64,000 nt of DNA from Undaria pinnatifida (lineage: Eukaryota; Sar; Phaeophyceae; Laminariales; Alariaceae), in NCBI GenBank assembly GCA_012845835.1, contig JABAKD010000001.1:12477501-12541500 (forward strand). Direction: 5' to 3'. Numbering within the stretch: the first letter of the stretch is position 1; each line of letters starts with the position of its first letter. The translations under genes and the position numbers were made by a program. Under the pieces are notes generated by a model. The model was not told where the DNA came from and searched no databases. It saw nothing but the letters and a program-made list of their open reading frames with translations. Of the stretch, positions 21,875 to 32,430 are shown in pieces.

Positions 21875-24055
21875 ACGACCTACAGTACTCTAATTAAAAT
21901 ATGGTGACGCGTTCTGAGTTGTAAAGTAGCCGGGGAGAGATACGGTAGATCGAGGCACAACGAGCAACAACATCTACTGTATTGCTGTGACACCGTGTCA
22001 TGGTATCGAATTGAGATCGTTGGCAAAACACTAAGCCGTCCCAGATAACCCGGATCGGATGGTGCGAAATACACGACTTATCACGATACAATTGATAAAA
22101 TGGTCGGCGAACATCGTTCCTGTTGCCAACGGTGTTTGCAGATATACGATCGATGTCGCACAACCAACAGGTTTAATGAGTTCTACGCACGGTATCACGT
22201 TGACACGTTTGGGGTGTTGAGGTTGGTTGTACAGGAAGATGTCTCGAGATATCGACGTACTCTAACCAAAAGCGCGGGTAGATGTGAAAGCATGTCGGCA
22301 CATACCGCAAAACATTGCAATATTTCCAGGCGGTCAGATTGTATCTTTTCGTAGTGTCAAAGTCGTACTTCTTCTGGAGACGGGTTGCTGTAGTGTATGA
22401 TGCGTCACAGAGTATATTTGCCTAAAACGCCTGGATCGACGCAACTGGTGTACGTTTGGCAAAACTGGTTCTACCCAAAATAGGGCGTGGTACCCGAAAT
22501 ATTGCACTTCGAAGTATATCCGTGTTGATACCCTATTGTTCTCATTAAAGGCCTTGCCTATGGAATTTCTCGTTGGGGATTACGCATTATTTAGTGGGGT
22601 TTCGGGGATGTAGATGGGGCACGGGTTCGCCGTATCCAAGATAGGGGTGTCAATTCCCCTGGCGGATGTTGCCATTTGCATATTTTAATATGTATCTTAA
22701 ATACGAACTTCTGACACCCTTGAGTACGCAGGTAGGAGTAGCGACGGCCATAGTTCTTGTCCATTGGAGTTGTTAGACGTTATTGCGGTAGGAAATGTGG
22801 ATGGAAGTCGCCGGACGTAGTAGTTGGACAATCGCTGTTGCGGCAGGGCGGATTCGCTGCTCTGCAAGGACGATGTTCAACGAGGTAGCCACTGTTCCAT
22901 CTCAAGCACAGCAGGTTTGTTGGAATACCCAGCTCGTAGGTCAGAGAGGTGACACAGTTTTCTGGACTGTCAGGGGATAGTTGCCTTTTTGTTTGGTTAG
23001 GCTTTATGTTTCTTCAGTAGGTGTTGGTATTAACGATGGGGTCTTCGGTTTTGCTTGTTTTGTGGTGTTTAATGCTTGCAGTGGAATGGGTTGCGATCAG
23101 CGGATGAAGTCAGCACGATCGCCTTCAAAGAGCCTTTATCGCAAGCCCGAGCGGTTCGAGCCATCTTGCGAACCCTTAGTGAAGCTCCCCGGACGACATA
23201 ATCGTCCAGAAGAGGGGAAAAGTATACTGCCGAACGTTTCAGTTCGTTGTGTTCAAAGGTGTCTTCAATGCCATTGATGCCGTGAAGTTCGTCGTGTTCA
23301 TTGTTGTTGGGTTTTTATCGAATGGCAGACAGACAACCGCAGTAACGCCAGCATTCTTAGGCTACGGTAGCCGCGAAGAAGTGGTTTTATATACAGCTCC
23401 CTGGATTCCATTCGATTCCTATTTTCGCATTCGCGTGCTGTGGGAGTTATTTTGTTTAGATTCTGGCCTGCTCGAATTCTCGGTTTACCTCTGCGTGCTG
23501 TGATAGATATTTGGGCATGCTCTTGGTCGGTATCGTATAGTGTCGTAGCCATTGCAATTGTCGATATTACATATATCGACAGTTTATTGGAATGGGCGGG
23601 GAGGGTTGTTGCGATGCGCGATAGGATCGAACGATGTTTGGACGACAAAATGGCACGTTGAGGAGTGCATGGCAAGGGTAAGGGGAGGCTAAGATAATGG
23701 GCTTGAGGCAGTTGTCATTTTGTGGTAGTGTCAAATTTCGCGAAAGGTGTCCGGACATAATGAACCTCTTTTTGGACCTGGGCCGTAGGCATACGACCAG
23801 TCTCGGGCACTTAGGCCTATTTAAAAAGTATGTAATATTGATCGTACAGCTGTTCAACATTTCTTCTACTATATAGTAGGTGGTTTTCAAAAGTTTCTAG
23901 TGGTCAATATCTGGAACCAGCTGTGAGCGTCTGAGTATTGCGGGCATCAACGCTTGGTTTGTCACGTTGTTGCTGAATTTGCGGGCGTTTGAGCCCAATT
24001 GGTTGTTTTTGAGTAGCCGATTTTTAGTGTTGTTACCCGTTTTCAGCTTAGCAAT
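21875..24055. other. No gene recognised
   Basis: The start of this stretch presumably holds the 3' untranslated region of WW gene 1, but no clear polyadenylation signal was identified. Frames up to 125 codons in several registers at 22.8-23.9 kb have no domains. Confidence 0.4.
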
Positions 24056-24114
24056 GCGCATTTGTACATCTCAAGCGTACAAACTAGTACCTTGAGATAC
24101 GGATGTACTATGCG
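24056..24114. repeat. Imperfect inverted repeat with 6-base loop
   Basis: GCGCATTTGTACATCTCAAG pairs with CTTGAGATAC-GGATGTAC-TATGCG. The inner stem TCTCAAG-c-GTAC / GTACCTTGAGA has one bulged C around the loop AAACTA. Total length is about 59 bases. It could be a structured RNA, a MITE core or a cruciform. Confidence 0.6.
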
Positions 24115-24226
24115 TTGTTGATTTTGTGCTTGCATGTCTTGCGTTGATTGTTTTTGTTCAGCGTGTGCGGTCGCGATTTCTTGCCTGCAGTAAGTTTAAC
24201 GGGGATAGCAACCCCGTTGACCTCGC

Positions 24227-24269
24227 ACACCTCTTAAAGGTGTAGCTCTAGTACACCTCGTAAAGGTGT
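24227..24269. repeat. Two 17-bp palindromic boxes ACACCTC-TAAAGGTGT
   Basis: ACACCTCTTAAAGGTGT (24227-24243) and ACACCTCGTAAAGGTGT (24253-24269) are near-identical direct repeats. Each is itself dyad-symmetric, with ACACCT pairing AGGTGT. The pattern suits a binding site for a dimeric DNA-binding protein or two small hairpins. No adjacent gene is recognised. Confidence 0.7.
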
Positions 24270-25809
24270 CTCTTATTAGTGAAGAAAAAATATAAAGTCG
24301 ATACCCGCACCCTGTACGTGGCTTTCAAACAAAAAGCGCAGTAAGCCCAATGCGTGCATCGACCGATGACGACTGGGCCAGCCCCCACAGCCCCCAGCGT
24401 TGCGTGGAGTCACAATCCCAAGATAACTTTGGATGCGCGCGTGTGGTGCCCGACGGCCAGAACTCGCGATTATCCCATAATTGTGTCGTTTGCTGCACCC
24501 TCCATCCAGTACTGAGTATAGATATTTCCCACGTTGGTATAACCTCGTCAATTGTTATAATTACCGGTGATTCGTCTCAACGTTTATGCAGACATGGAGC
24601 AAAATTACGTTAAAGAATGCTTGTCAAGACAAGGAATTGTTTCCTGAAGAATAGGCGCTAGGTGACTAACACTGGTAGTAGTGGGAACACTGACGTACTC
24701 GGTGGACGTAAACATTGCCTGGTCAAGCTGGATGTTCCCAACACCGACACCAAGGGACGTACCGTATTGTCCTATGAATATGTGATTCTGTACTCAAAAA
24801 GCGAATTTCGAACGGACCCATTCTAGATAATATTAGCCAAACAATGCCGTCACGGTTAGTGACGGACATCGCGACGAACTAAATTGCGGAAACTGTTTGA
24901 AAAGCTATTCATTTGTTTTCGTTCTGAACGACACGAAATGATCGAAACAGCCAGCCAGAACACCCAACCTCAAAAACTACGAACCAAGGTACAATAAGGT
25001 TGACTGGGTTCATCACGAACGAAGTACATCCTCGACCCGCATCACTAACCGCATCCTACCCGCGCCGGTATCGATCTCGCTGAACGAGAGCACACCAACC
25101 CCGGGGTTACTCACGGTCTGGAGTTCAGAAGCATTAAAGAAGCAGCTTGCAAATATTCCAATAAAAACGCGATGGTTACCTGGGACATAAGTTCAAATGC
25201 TCTTTCCGTCTTGTGGGCTTTCGGAACACGAAACACCACCCGAACATTACAAAAACGGGCCAACGACCCATTTTTGAGGGGATTACTGTCCACATCAAGG
25301 CTGTACCCCACCCTGATGAGCCTCATTATCGAAAATGTGGGAATTTCGAAGAAAGCCAGATTCTGCGAACGATGCGGTTCCTAAACCCACTCAACGTCAA
25401 TTCGACACCTCTGAAGGGATTGGCGCTGCAGTCATGAAAATGCTCCAAGTGAAGGAAACACTCACGGGCTATGGCAAGAGAAACGAAGAGGAAAACCTCC
25501 CACGAACAGCCGGCATGGGGAGGGCGGGAGATGAGAAAGCAACCGATACACGAAACGGAAAGGCGACACTACCTAAAACCCCGTTTCAGGTATCTGATTA
25601 CGTAGAAAAATACAACAGTCCTGTGCCACGTAATGAGTAGATATATTACCCTGGCCGCCGCCTAGCTCGGGGCTGAGGAGGGCGTCCCCACCGCAAAAAT
25701 TGAACGAATACGAAATACTCAATGTGTTGTGCCCCAACCAGTGACCTGATCGCCCAGATTGTCGCCTGGGTGGTTCGAATAGGTGACCAATCAGGTGACC
25801 AAGTATTCA
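24270..25809. other. No confident gene; possible element remnant
   Basis: Frames at 25172-25640 (70 to 101 codons in different registers) have no domain that I can name. The region immediately precedes family G copy 1 and may be part of the same element. Confidence 0.35.
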
Positions 25810-26033
25810 CTAGCCCCAAGCGGGGTAGGTTTCAAGTCATTTCATTATGTCTTCCAACCACAGGGTAGAGGAAAGTTAGGAAGAGAACTCATGCGTGTTA
25901 CCTCCGAGACGTGAGATCCTGAGCGAGAGCTCACAGCAATCTACGAATACACCATCAAGAACGCACGCGAGGCACTGCTAAAAACCCAATATAGTCCAAT
26001 AGCCCGGACCGGGACGAAACTGATAAATAACTG
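25810..26033 (+). pseudogene. Dispersed family G, copy 1
   Basis: It aligns with 28455-28674 in nucleotides and in one frame. Here the peptide reads LAPSGVGFKSFHYVFQPQGRG, then RELMR-x-TSET, a stop, and DPERELT. The other copy reads LAPHGVGLKSFYHVYQPQDRG, then DPEREFT. The in-frame stop after TSET means that this copy is broken. The shared 3' part continues to a CGGGA/GGGCA-CGAAACTGAT box. I do not recognise the protein; it is probably a transposon product. Confidence 0.45.
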
Positions 26034-27428
26034 CGCCGTCTTGAAAATTCCACACTAACACCCTCTCGAACTCGTTTCACGACAGTAGTAGTGCCGAATC
26101 AACAGTGGACTCAATTCCATCACCTAAAACACAAATGACGAGAGGAAACTTATCCTCATGACAATGAGCCAAAACCTCTTCCATACTCCTACTTACAACA
26201 GTTGCAACATCACAACAAGAGATTGCAACAGCCGCGCCTTCAGTGCAAAACAACTAATGCGACAGATTTAACGCCAGAGGTTGCCAGGCCACCCGGGCAA
26301 AGGTCTCCTGTTGTCCCCTACAACCGCCACAGATACACAGATCATACCGGTAAATAATAGTGCACAAATCCGTGTCGACAAGCACATAATTTTTTCTGAC
26401 GGGAAGATCAGCCTACGCCCTCCCTGTGCCTGATCATTCCCAAGCCAGCCCGTTTTTCATTGCAAAACAAATGCAAAAAACTCACTACGAGTGAATTAAA
26501 TTAAATTCTCGAAATATCGCGTCCTTCGAATTCCCAAACAAAATTGCATGACCCATCAAGTTCGGAAAGACGACATCTGTAATTCAATGACTAATCATGA
26601 CTTTGCATCTACTCTCTCATTTTGAGACAAGTATGAGGTGTACTGCACGGTCACAAGGATACCCCATATATATCATCTCGTCAACACCCGTAGGCAACCA
26701 CAGACAAAAGATACCAGCAAAAAAAAAATTAAGCCCAGTGCAACCAATCCTCGCAAACAAGCTTAGATAACCAAAATATTGGTCACATGCAAACCATCAT
26801 ACAACAGAAAATACTCCCTTTTGGCTTTTGTTCGCTACTACAGCTCCAAATAATTGAATGCTGCATCGCCGCCAATGTCGACACAAACAGCTCAAGAGGT
26901 CCTCGTTGCGCAAGCTATTCGATCATCGCAAAAGCGTTTCGTGTTTTACTCCGCCTCCATTGGGAAGAAGTATTCGCAAAATGATACTACTGCTGGTAGA
27001 ATAGCCAATTAATAATCATGAACATGCTCATATTCCTTTATTTTGCAATCAATCAGAAGATTACTGCCAAAAAAAAAGAAACTTGCAGAAAGTCAACACA
27101 ACCAATGCCATCACTAATAGCACATATATCAGTACACTTCTCAAGGTGCACCTACGTGCCCATTTCTCCAACACGTTATCGTATGTATGTCAGCTCCACC
27201 AAACCCCTTGTGGTTCCGTCTACACCAGATAAACACTACCAGTTTTCGGATTTACAGAGACTGTTTAATTTGAGCATGAAAACACTTCAAAGCACTACCA
27301 GGCGAAAACGGCTGCGTATGCCATATAGAATGGATGCTGGACGATACTATCTGCGGGTCTTCACCCTCAGCGCGCAAACAAATCGCATACTATTTACAGG
27401 TTTTCGCTGTTGCCGTAAATAGCCGTAT
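26034..27428. other. A-rich stretch, no gene recognised
   Basis: Composition shifts toward A and C with many AAAA runs. The longest frame (27018-27422, 134 codons) has no domain. Confidence 0.4.
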
Positions 27429-27747
27429 TTGGCCGAAAACGATATTTCGATCGAAACGGTCACCAATTCGATCAGGCCTGCTATCCTTGCCCGCCCGCGA
27501 TGTTGCCGAACCGTAAATCCCCGGCTAGCTAATTATTTGACAGATCTACTTCCATATCCTCGCCCGCTGCCGCTGTTGTTACTTTGTATAATGGAGTGCG
27601 TGCGGTCATGCCGCTCGACTTGTAGCCCAGACGAAACCCCCATCGCTAATTGGTACGTAGTACCGAAGACAGCCCTCGATTACTCCACGTCCATTCCTAC
27701 CACTGTTACTAGCATCAGGAAGCACGTGGCTATTATGCCGCGCGACT

Positions 27748-28629
27748 TTGCCCTACCAACTCAGCCCTTTGGTAGGGTGCATACGGCTGGCGGTATTGCG
27801 ATTTCTCGCGCAGAATTCAGATATCCCCGTTTCTGCTACCTCAACATCAAACATTCCGGAGGAGAGTGCGTACGACCAAATAGAAACGAAGAAAAAAGCT
27901 GCGCGACCAAGACGTCCATCGCTCACAACACACGGCGAGGGTGCCTACGGCTATAATTTCCACATATGGTTTTTAGCTCTCCGTCCGCTGTATAGGGGTA
28001 AGGGTTCCCAGGTTACGCTACCACAATGGACGGAAGCTGCTGCTACTCCCCTCCTACTGTTCCGCGCCACGGTAGGGCTTAAAGTACTACTGCAATACGT
28101 AGTCTACAGCAGCAGTGGCTTCTCTCTGAAACCGGCATCTCCACAACTGCATCATCTCTGGGTGAGAAGACAAATCGTCTATCAAGTTGTTTTCCTTTCT
28201 CCGATATCGAAGAATCCTGAGGATGGCGGTATAGCATCTCTCCCTGCGATACCAGCGTTGGCTCTCTCGTTCTCCCCGCCGGAATCTTCTTTGCTCGTTG
28301 TTGCTCGTATCCGGTGGTCTCCAAAGACGCTGGCTCCTCAAACACAGGCCTTTCTCCCGCACCAAGCTTCTTCGAGAACATGGACTTGTTCGATTACTGC
28401 TGACCCGTGGAACTCCCATGGGGCTAGACCGAGTCGGTTCGCTTTAGAGTGTTCGTTAGCTCCACACGGGGTAGGTCTCAAGTCATTTTATCACGTATAC
28501 CAACCTCAGGACAGAGGCAAGTCGAGAAGAGGACACATGCGCGAGACCTCCCACAAGCGAGATCCTGAGCGAGAGTTTACAATGGTCCATCATCAAGAAC
28601 GCCCCAGCAATGAACCACTAGGTGCCTAG
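27748..28629 (+). pseudogene. Unassigned 293-codon open frame overlapping family G
   Basis: The frame runs 293 codons without a stop, which is unlikely by chance at this base composition, but its first ATG lies only near its end. A second register is open for 175 codons at 27429-27956. The last third contains family G copy 2. No catalytic motif, signal peptide or convincing membrane segment is visible. It could be an internal exon or a fragment of a transposon gene. Minus-strand frames of 100 to 110 codons overlap it and cannot be excluded. Confidence 0.25.
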
Positions 28630-28674
28630 TAACAGTGCAAAAGCCCGAACGGGCACGAAACTGATGAGTAACTG
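28455..28674 (+). repeat. Dispersed family G, copy 2
   Basis: This is the partner of 25810-26033 in the same orientation, about 2.6 kb away. Its version of the shared peptide is uninterrupted, and it sits inside the 293-codon frame. Confidence 0.5.
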
Positions 28675-30310
28675 TCATACTGAAAACCTTAAAGCAACAC
28701 TATAGAATTGAAACAGATGGCTACACGTCTGCGGACAAGGTCATTGTGTCCTATCCTGATCCGAGAGTTAACAACGGCACTATAGCCCCCCTTTTCGAAC
28801 GGCTGCGAAGGCACAACCTTAGGCTTTCGCCCTGAAGGGTTAATTGGAGGCCACTCATGCAACTTCCTGGACCATAGTATCTCCCCGGCGGGTCTACGCC
28901 CGAACGCATTCGCAAGTTGCTGGTATGGCACACGGTATCCCTGCAGCTCTTCTTAGAAGAATGTCCTTAGCGATACTCAGCTTCTTAATCACAGAAGCGG
29001 GAGAGAATGAGCATTCCCACAAAAAGGTGACGGTTATCTGGGACGGAAGGGCGCGTGCCCTTCCTGCCTCATGTTAATTGTGAATACACAACGCCATCCA
29101 CACAATGCCAACACGGGTCACTCACTCACATTTTAGGTAATCACCGACCATGCCGAGGCCGTGCCATGACAACAAGCAGCATGCAACAGGAAATCTTGAA
29201 GAAATCTTGAAAAGAAGCGTGCTAAGATAGAAGCAGCACGTTTAGGTAAAACTGTTTCTGAGCGACCCGGCTCCTCAACCCATAACCGTCAGAACATTAT
29301 ACTTTTTTACAATGTGAACGTGTTTTAATATCTACGCCATTGGTTTTGCCGTCGGGTTACACATACTTTAAGTCTACTCCTTTCGCGTTCTTCGGTGAGG
29401 TATAGAGCAGCAAAAGCAAGACGCCCCACAATACAAATGTTGCGATTTTACCCCAACACATATCGACAGCCATGATCCGATGGTGTATACAGTGTGTATT
29501 GGGTGTGCCATGTCGATGTCGATGTCGTGCTGTTGCTGACTCTAACAACAGATCCCCGGTTCACCAACGCACCCCAACATACTGGCATCGCAAAAACGTA
29601 TGCCAGATTTCAGTAGCGTAGTTTCTATTTGCCGCTCTGCTGTTATTTTTTTTCGGTGTGAACCGTGCCCTCCCCATCTCTCCCTGTACTAATCTCGATC
29701 CGATATCGACAATTCATTGTCCACATGTAGGAAGAAATATAGCACAAAACAAGAAAGAAAACATTTAAGAAAAAGGGAGAGGTGTCTAGTTTGCGGCCTT
29801 GCCACGTATATCGCGTGATGACCGCCGTGGTATCCTCGAGAGCACCACTGTAGCGTGTAGAACAGGCAACTAACCATTCACAGAATACAAACTAAACAAC
29901 AAACACGTACTACCCCTACATGTACAGTCGCGTATTTGAATACCCGTCTACGACAACCGTCTATGGGACTTTGGGACAGAAAGTGTCGAGACCAAACGAC
30001 TATCGTAGCATCGGCCAACTGAACCGGTCTACGATGCTGTCGTAGGTGATATGTACGGCATGCCATGTACAGGGATGCACGGCATCATGCGTAATGTTTA
30101 TGAACATCCTACTAACCATTACTTTTCTAACTGCTGAAAACTTTGAACAACTGTATCAATGAGCCGCAATTCCCGAGCCTTAAAGAGCCAACACTGTAAG
30201 TTACTTTACGGCCAACCTGACCCTTCCGGTCCTTGATTGGTCGATGCTAACTAAATCCATCTCATTTTCGTGTCCCAATTAAGCGCCCAATCAAGAGAGC
30301 ATCGGCGCAG
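28675..30310. other. No gene recognised
   Basis: Frames are below 80 codons. A frame at 28844-29077 ends in a peptide KVTVIWDGRAR that resembles nothing I can name. Confidence 0.4.
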
Positions 30311-30317
30311 GTCTTCA

Positions 30318-30375
30318 GGGCTTCCACATGCCGTCGTTCCGCTACAGGGCTTCCACATGCCGTCGTTCCGCTACA
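30318..30375. repeat. 29-bp exact tandem repeat, two copies
   Basis: The unit beginning GGGCTTCCACATGCCGTCGT occurs at 30318 and again at 30347 without mismatch. Confidence 0.9.
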
Positions 30376-30704
30376 GATCGTGGGCAGCACTTCTTTCGAA
30401 CCCCTTGCCGGATTGGGCACGTCGGTTGTGCACGTATTGACATGATATAGGGAGCAGCAGTAAATGTGTGGTACAGCAAGCAGTGAGTAATCCCCGACAA
30501 AGGCGTCGCTGAGAGAAACCCCGACAATACCGTATATAGACGAGCACGCGGTAACGAAGGACAAGGCTCGGGCGACACAGACGTGCCTGCATGCAGTCTA
30601 AACCAAACATGGAGATGTGTGCAAGTACAAGCCGACGCATGCTTTGCAGGGTTCCAGGTGGCTGCGCAGACTCTCGGTACCACTGCAAAAAGAACATGAT
30701 TACG

Positions 30705-30930
30705 GGGTACCTGGTTTATATTGCATCTCGTTCTTCAGAACACAAGTAGTTTTTTTTGTTACCCATTTTTGTTTTGTCTTCTTTGTTACATATGTTTCTC
30801 ATTTTTATAGTCTGCCTTGTTTTGTTGCCGGTACGCTAGTATTTCACTTGCTTTACCTTGGTGAATTGCAACTGTTTGGTTTACCCTGTCTCATAGTCTG
30901 AGACTGTGACCGCAAAATTTATATGTCTCT
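30705..30930 (+). repeat. Dispersed family C, copy 1
   Basis: It aligns with 34645-34860. Landmarks are TTCTTCAGAA, a T-rich stretch, a CCGGTACGC box, TATTTCA-TT-CTTT, ACCCTGTCTCA-AGT-TGA, and ATGTC-CTAG. One shared frame reads CI-S/T-FFR, then V/P-GT-x-x-FHLL in both. No domain is recognised. Confidence 0.5.
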
Positions 30931-31459
30931 AGCATGAAGGGACAGCACGACCGTCGCCGTCACGATACCACGTGCACGAACTGCCATATCCTTCCTGCTA
31001 TCGTGGACAGCAAATGGAGTGCCAGGTGCCGATACCGTCACTGCTGTCGCCCGCCCCAAATAGGAAGCCAAAGCTAACCAAAACAAAAACATCACCAGAC
31101 TGGTGCCCAGATACAGCACGGGTTCCCACACGCGTACATGAAAAAAAAAAACACATACTTTGAAGTATGTGCCATAAATAATTTAGTAATACGAAAATAT
31201 TTTTGTGGGTGCGACCTTACGGCAGCATCGGTCTACCACTGACACTAGCAATGTAGCTACGCGCTACGCCGCAGAGCATAGACCACCCCCATCCATTGCT
31301 GCTGGATAATGATGCTACCGTATAATCATTCAAACTGGTCCGCAAAACTGAGAAAAATTGGTCTAGATTACGCTCGCCTGAATGGGCCTGCATGTGTTGA
31401 CGGATATGCTTTTTTTGGTGCCCGAGGTGCGCAAACAATGTGGGATGTTTGTGTGTTAG

Positions 31460-31880
31460 ATCGGAAATCGGATAGCCCATCGCGTCCTTTCCTTGTCTCT
31501 GCTCCGGCCTGTCTTCGGTGTCTACCCCTCGCTACTACCAGAACTACTTACACTACACACGAGCTACTTGATCTGCATCGGTGGCCTGTGTGCATATTCT
31601 ACCTTTCGTTCGGCGGCGAGCGGTTCCGGTAGTAATCTCGATCGACATATAAGTATGTTAACGATATATTTCTATTAATGTGTACCTGGTACAAGAGTCG
31701 GACCGTCCATCGCTTCCTTCTCTCTTTTTGCTCGGTGTGCCTGGCTTGAGGGGTACCTACCCCTCGCTCCTACCGAATCTACTTGGATCACTTCCGAGCT
31801 TCTTCATCGACAGCGATTGCCTTCATGCGCTTCTTACGTTTCGATCGACGGCACGGGTCAGGTAGTCGGTTGCAATCGAG
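31460..31880 (+). repeat. Diverged tandem duplication, ~229-bp unit
   Basis: Text around CCCATCGCGTCC...CTACCCCTCGCTACTACC (from 31476) recurs around GTCCATCGCTTCC...CTACCCCTCGCTCCTACC (from 31705), with continued weak similarity through the TTTCG...GGTAGT ends. Copies are clearly related but much diverged. Confidence 0.55.
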
Positions 31881-32064
31881 CGGATACCGTGTTCTCGGTT
31901 TACAATCTCTTTTTTTTCGTTGTACTCACCATGGTCATTTGCTGTGTTGCTTCTGGCTCAGCCCACCCCCATACATAATATTTCAGTACCTTCTGAAGAC
32001 TCAACCTTCGTAGCGTGCGATGCTGTATATAATGCTCCCCAGGCTCTAACGTTGACTTCCTATC

Positions 32065-32430
32065 TTACGAGGGTGTCACCTGGTTCGATCTCAGTGGGTC
32101 GTCACCAGGGTGTCGGCTTGTTCGTCACCCCTGGGTCATCACCAGGGTGTCTGCCTGGTGACGACCGTGGCGTCACAGGACACACCGGCCATTGACGCCA
32201 ACTTCTTCACGCATATCCGATTCGTATAAAATGCGAAAAAGGGTGCTAGGGATCACCCATTTCTTTAGATGTCCAAATGCAGGTCCGTCTTGAAGATGTT
32301 GTACATATCGTAGCCTATATAGCCTGCACTGCCGAATATAATATGTTCCCAGGCTCCAGGCTCCACCAGGGTGTCCACTGGTTCTATCTCCCGTGTAATC
32401 ATCGGGGTGTCCCCAGGTTCGATCCCCCTT
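32065..32430. repeat. Degenerate ~37-bp minisatellite (GGGTGTC core)
   Basis: GGGTGTC occurs at 32071, 32108 and 32145 (spacing 37) and at 32369 and 32405 (spacing 36). Most copies follow an ACCA-like stretch and are followed by a GGTTCGATC-like or GGTTCTATC-like box. The 224-base gap in between equals about six worn-out units. The GGTTCGATC boxes look like Pol III B boxes but sit in the repeat without an A box. Confidence 0.6.
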
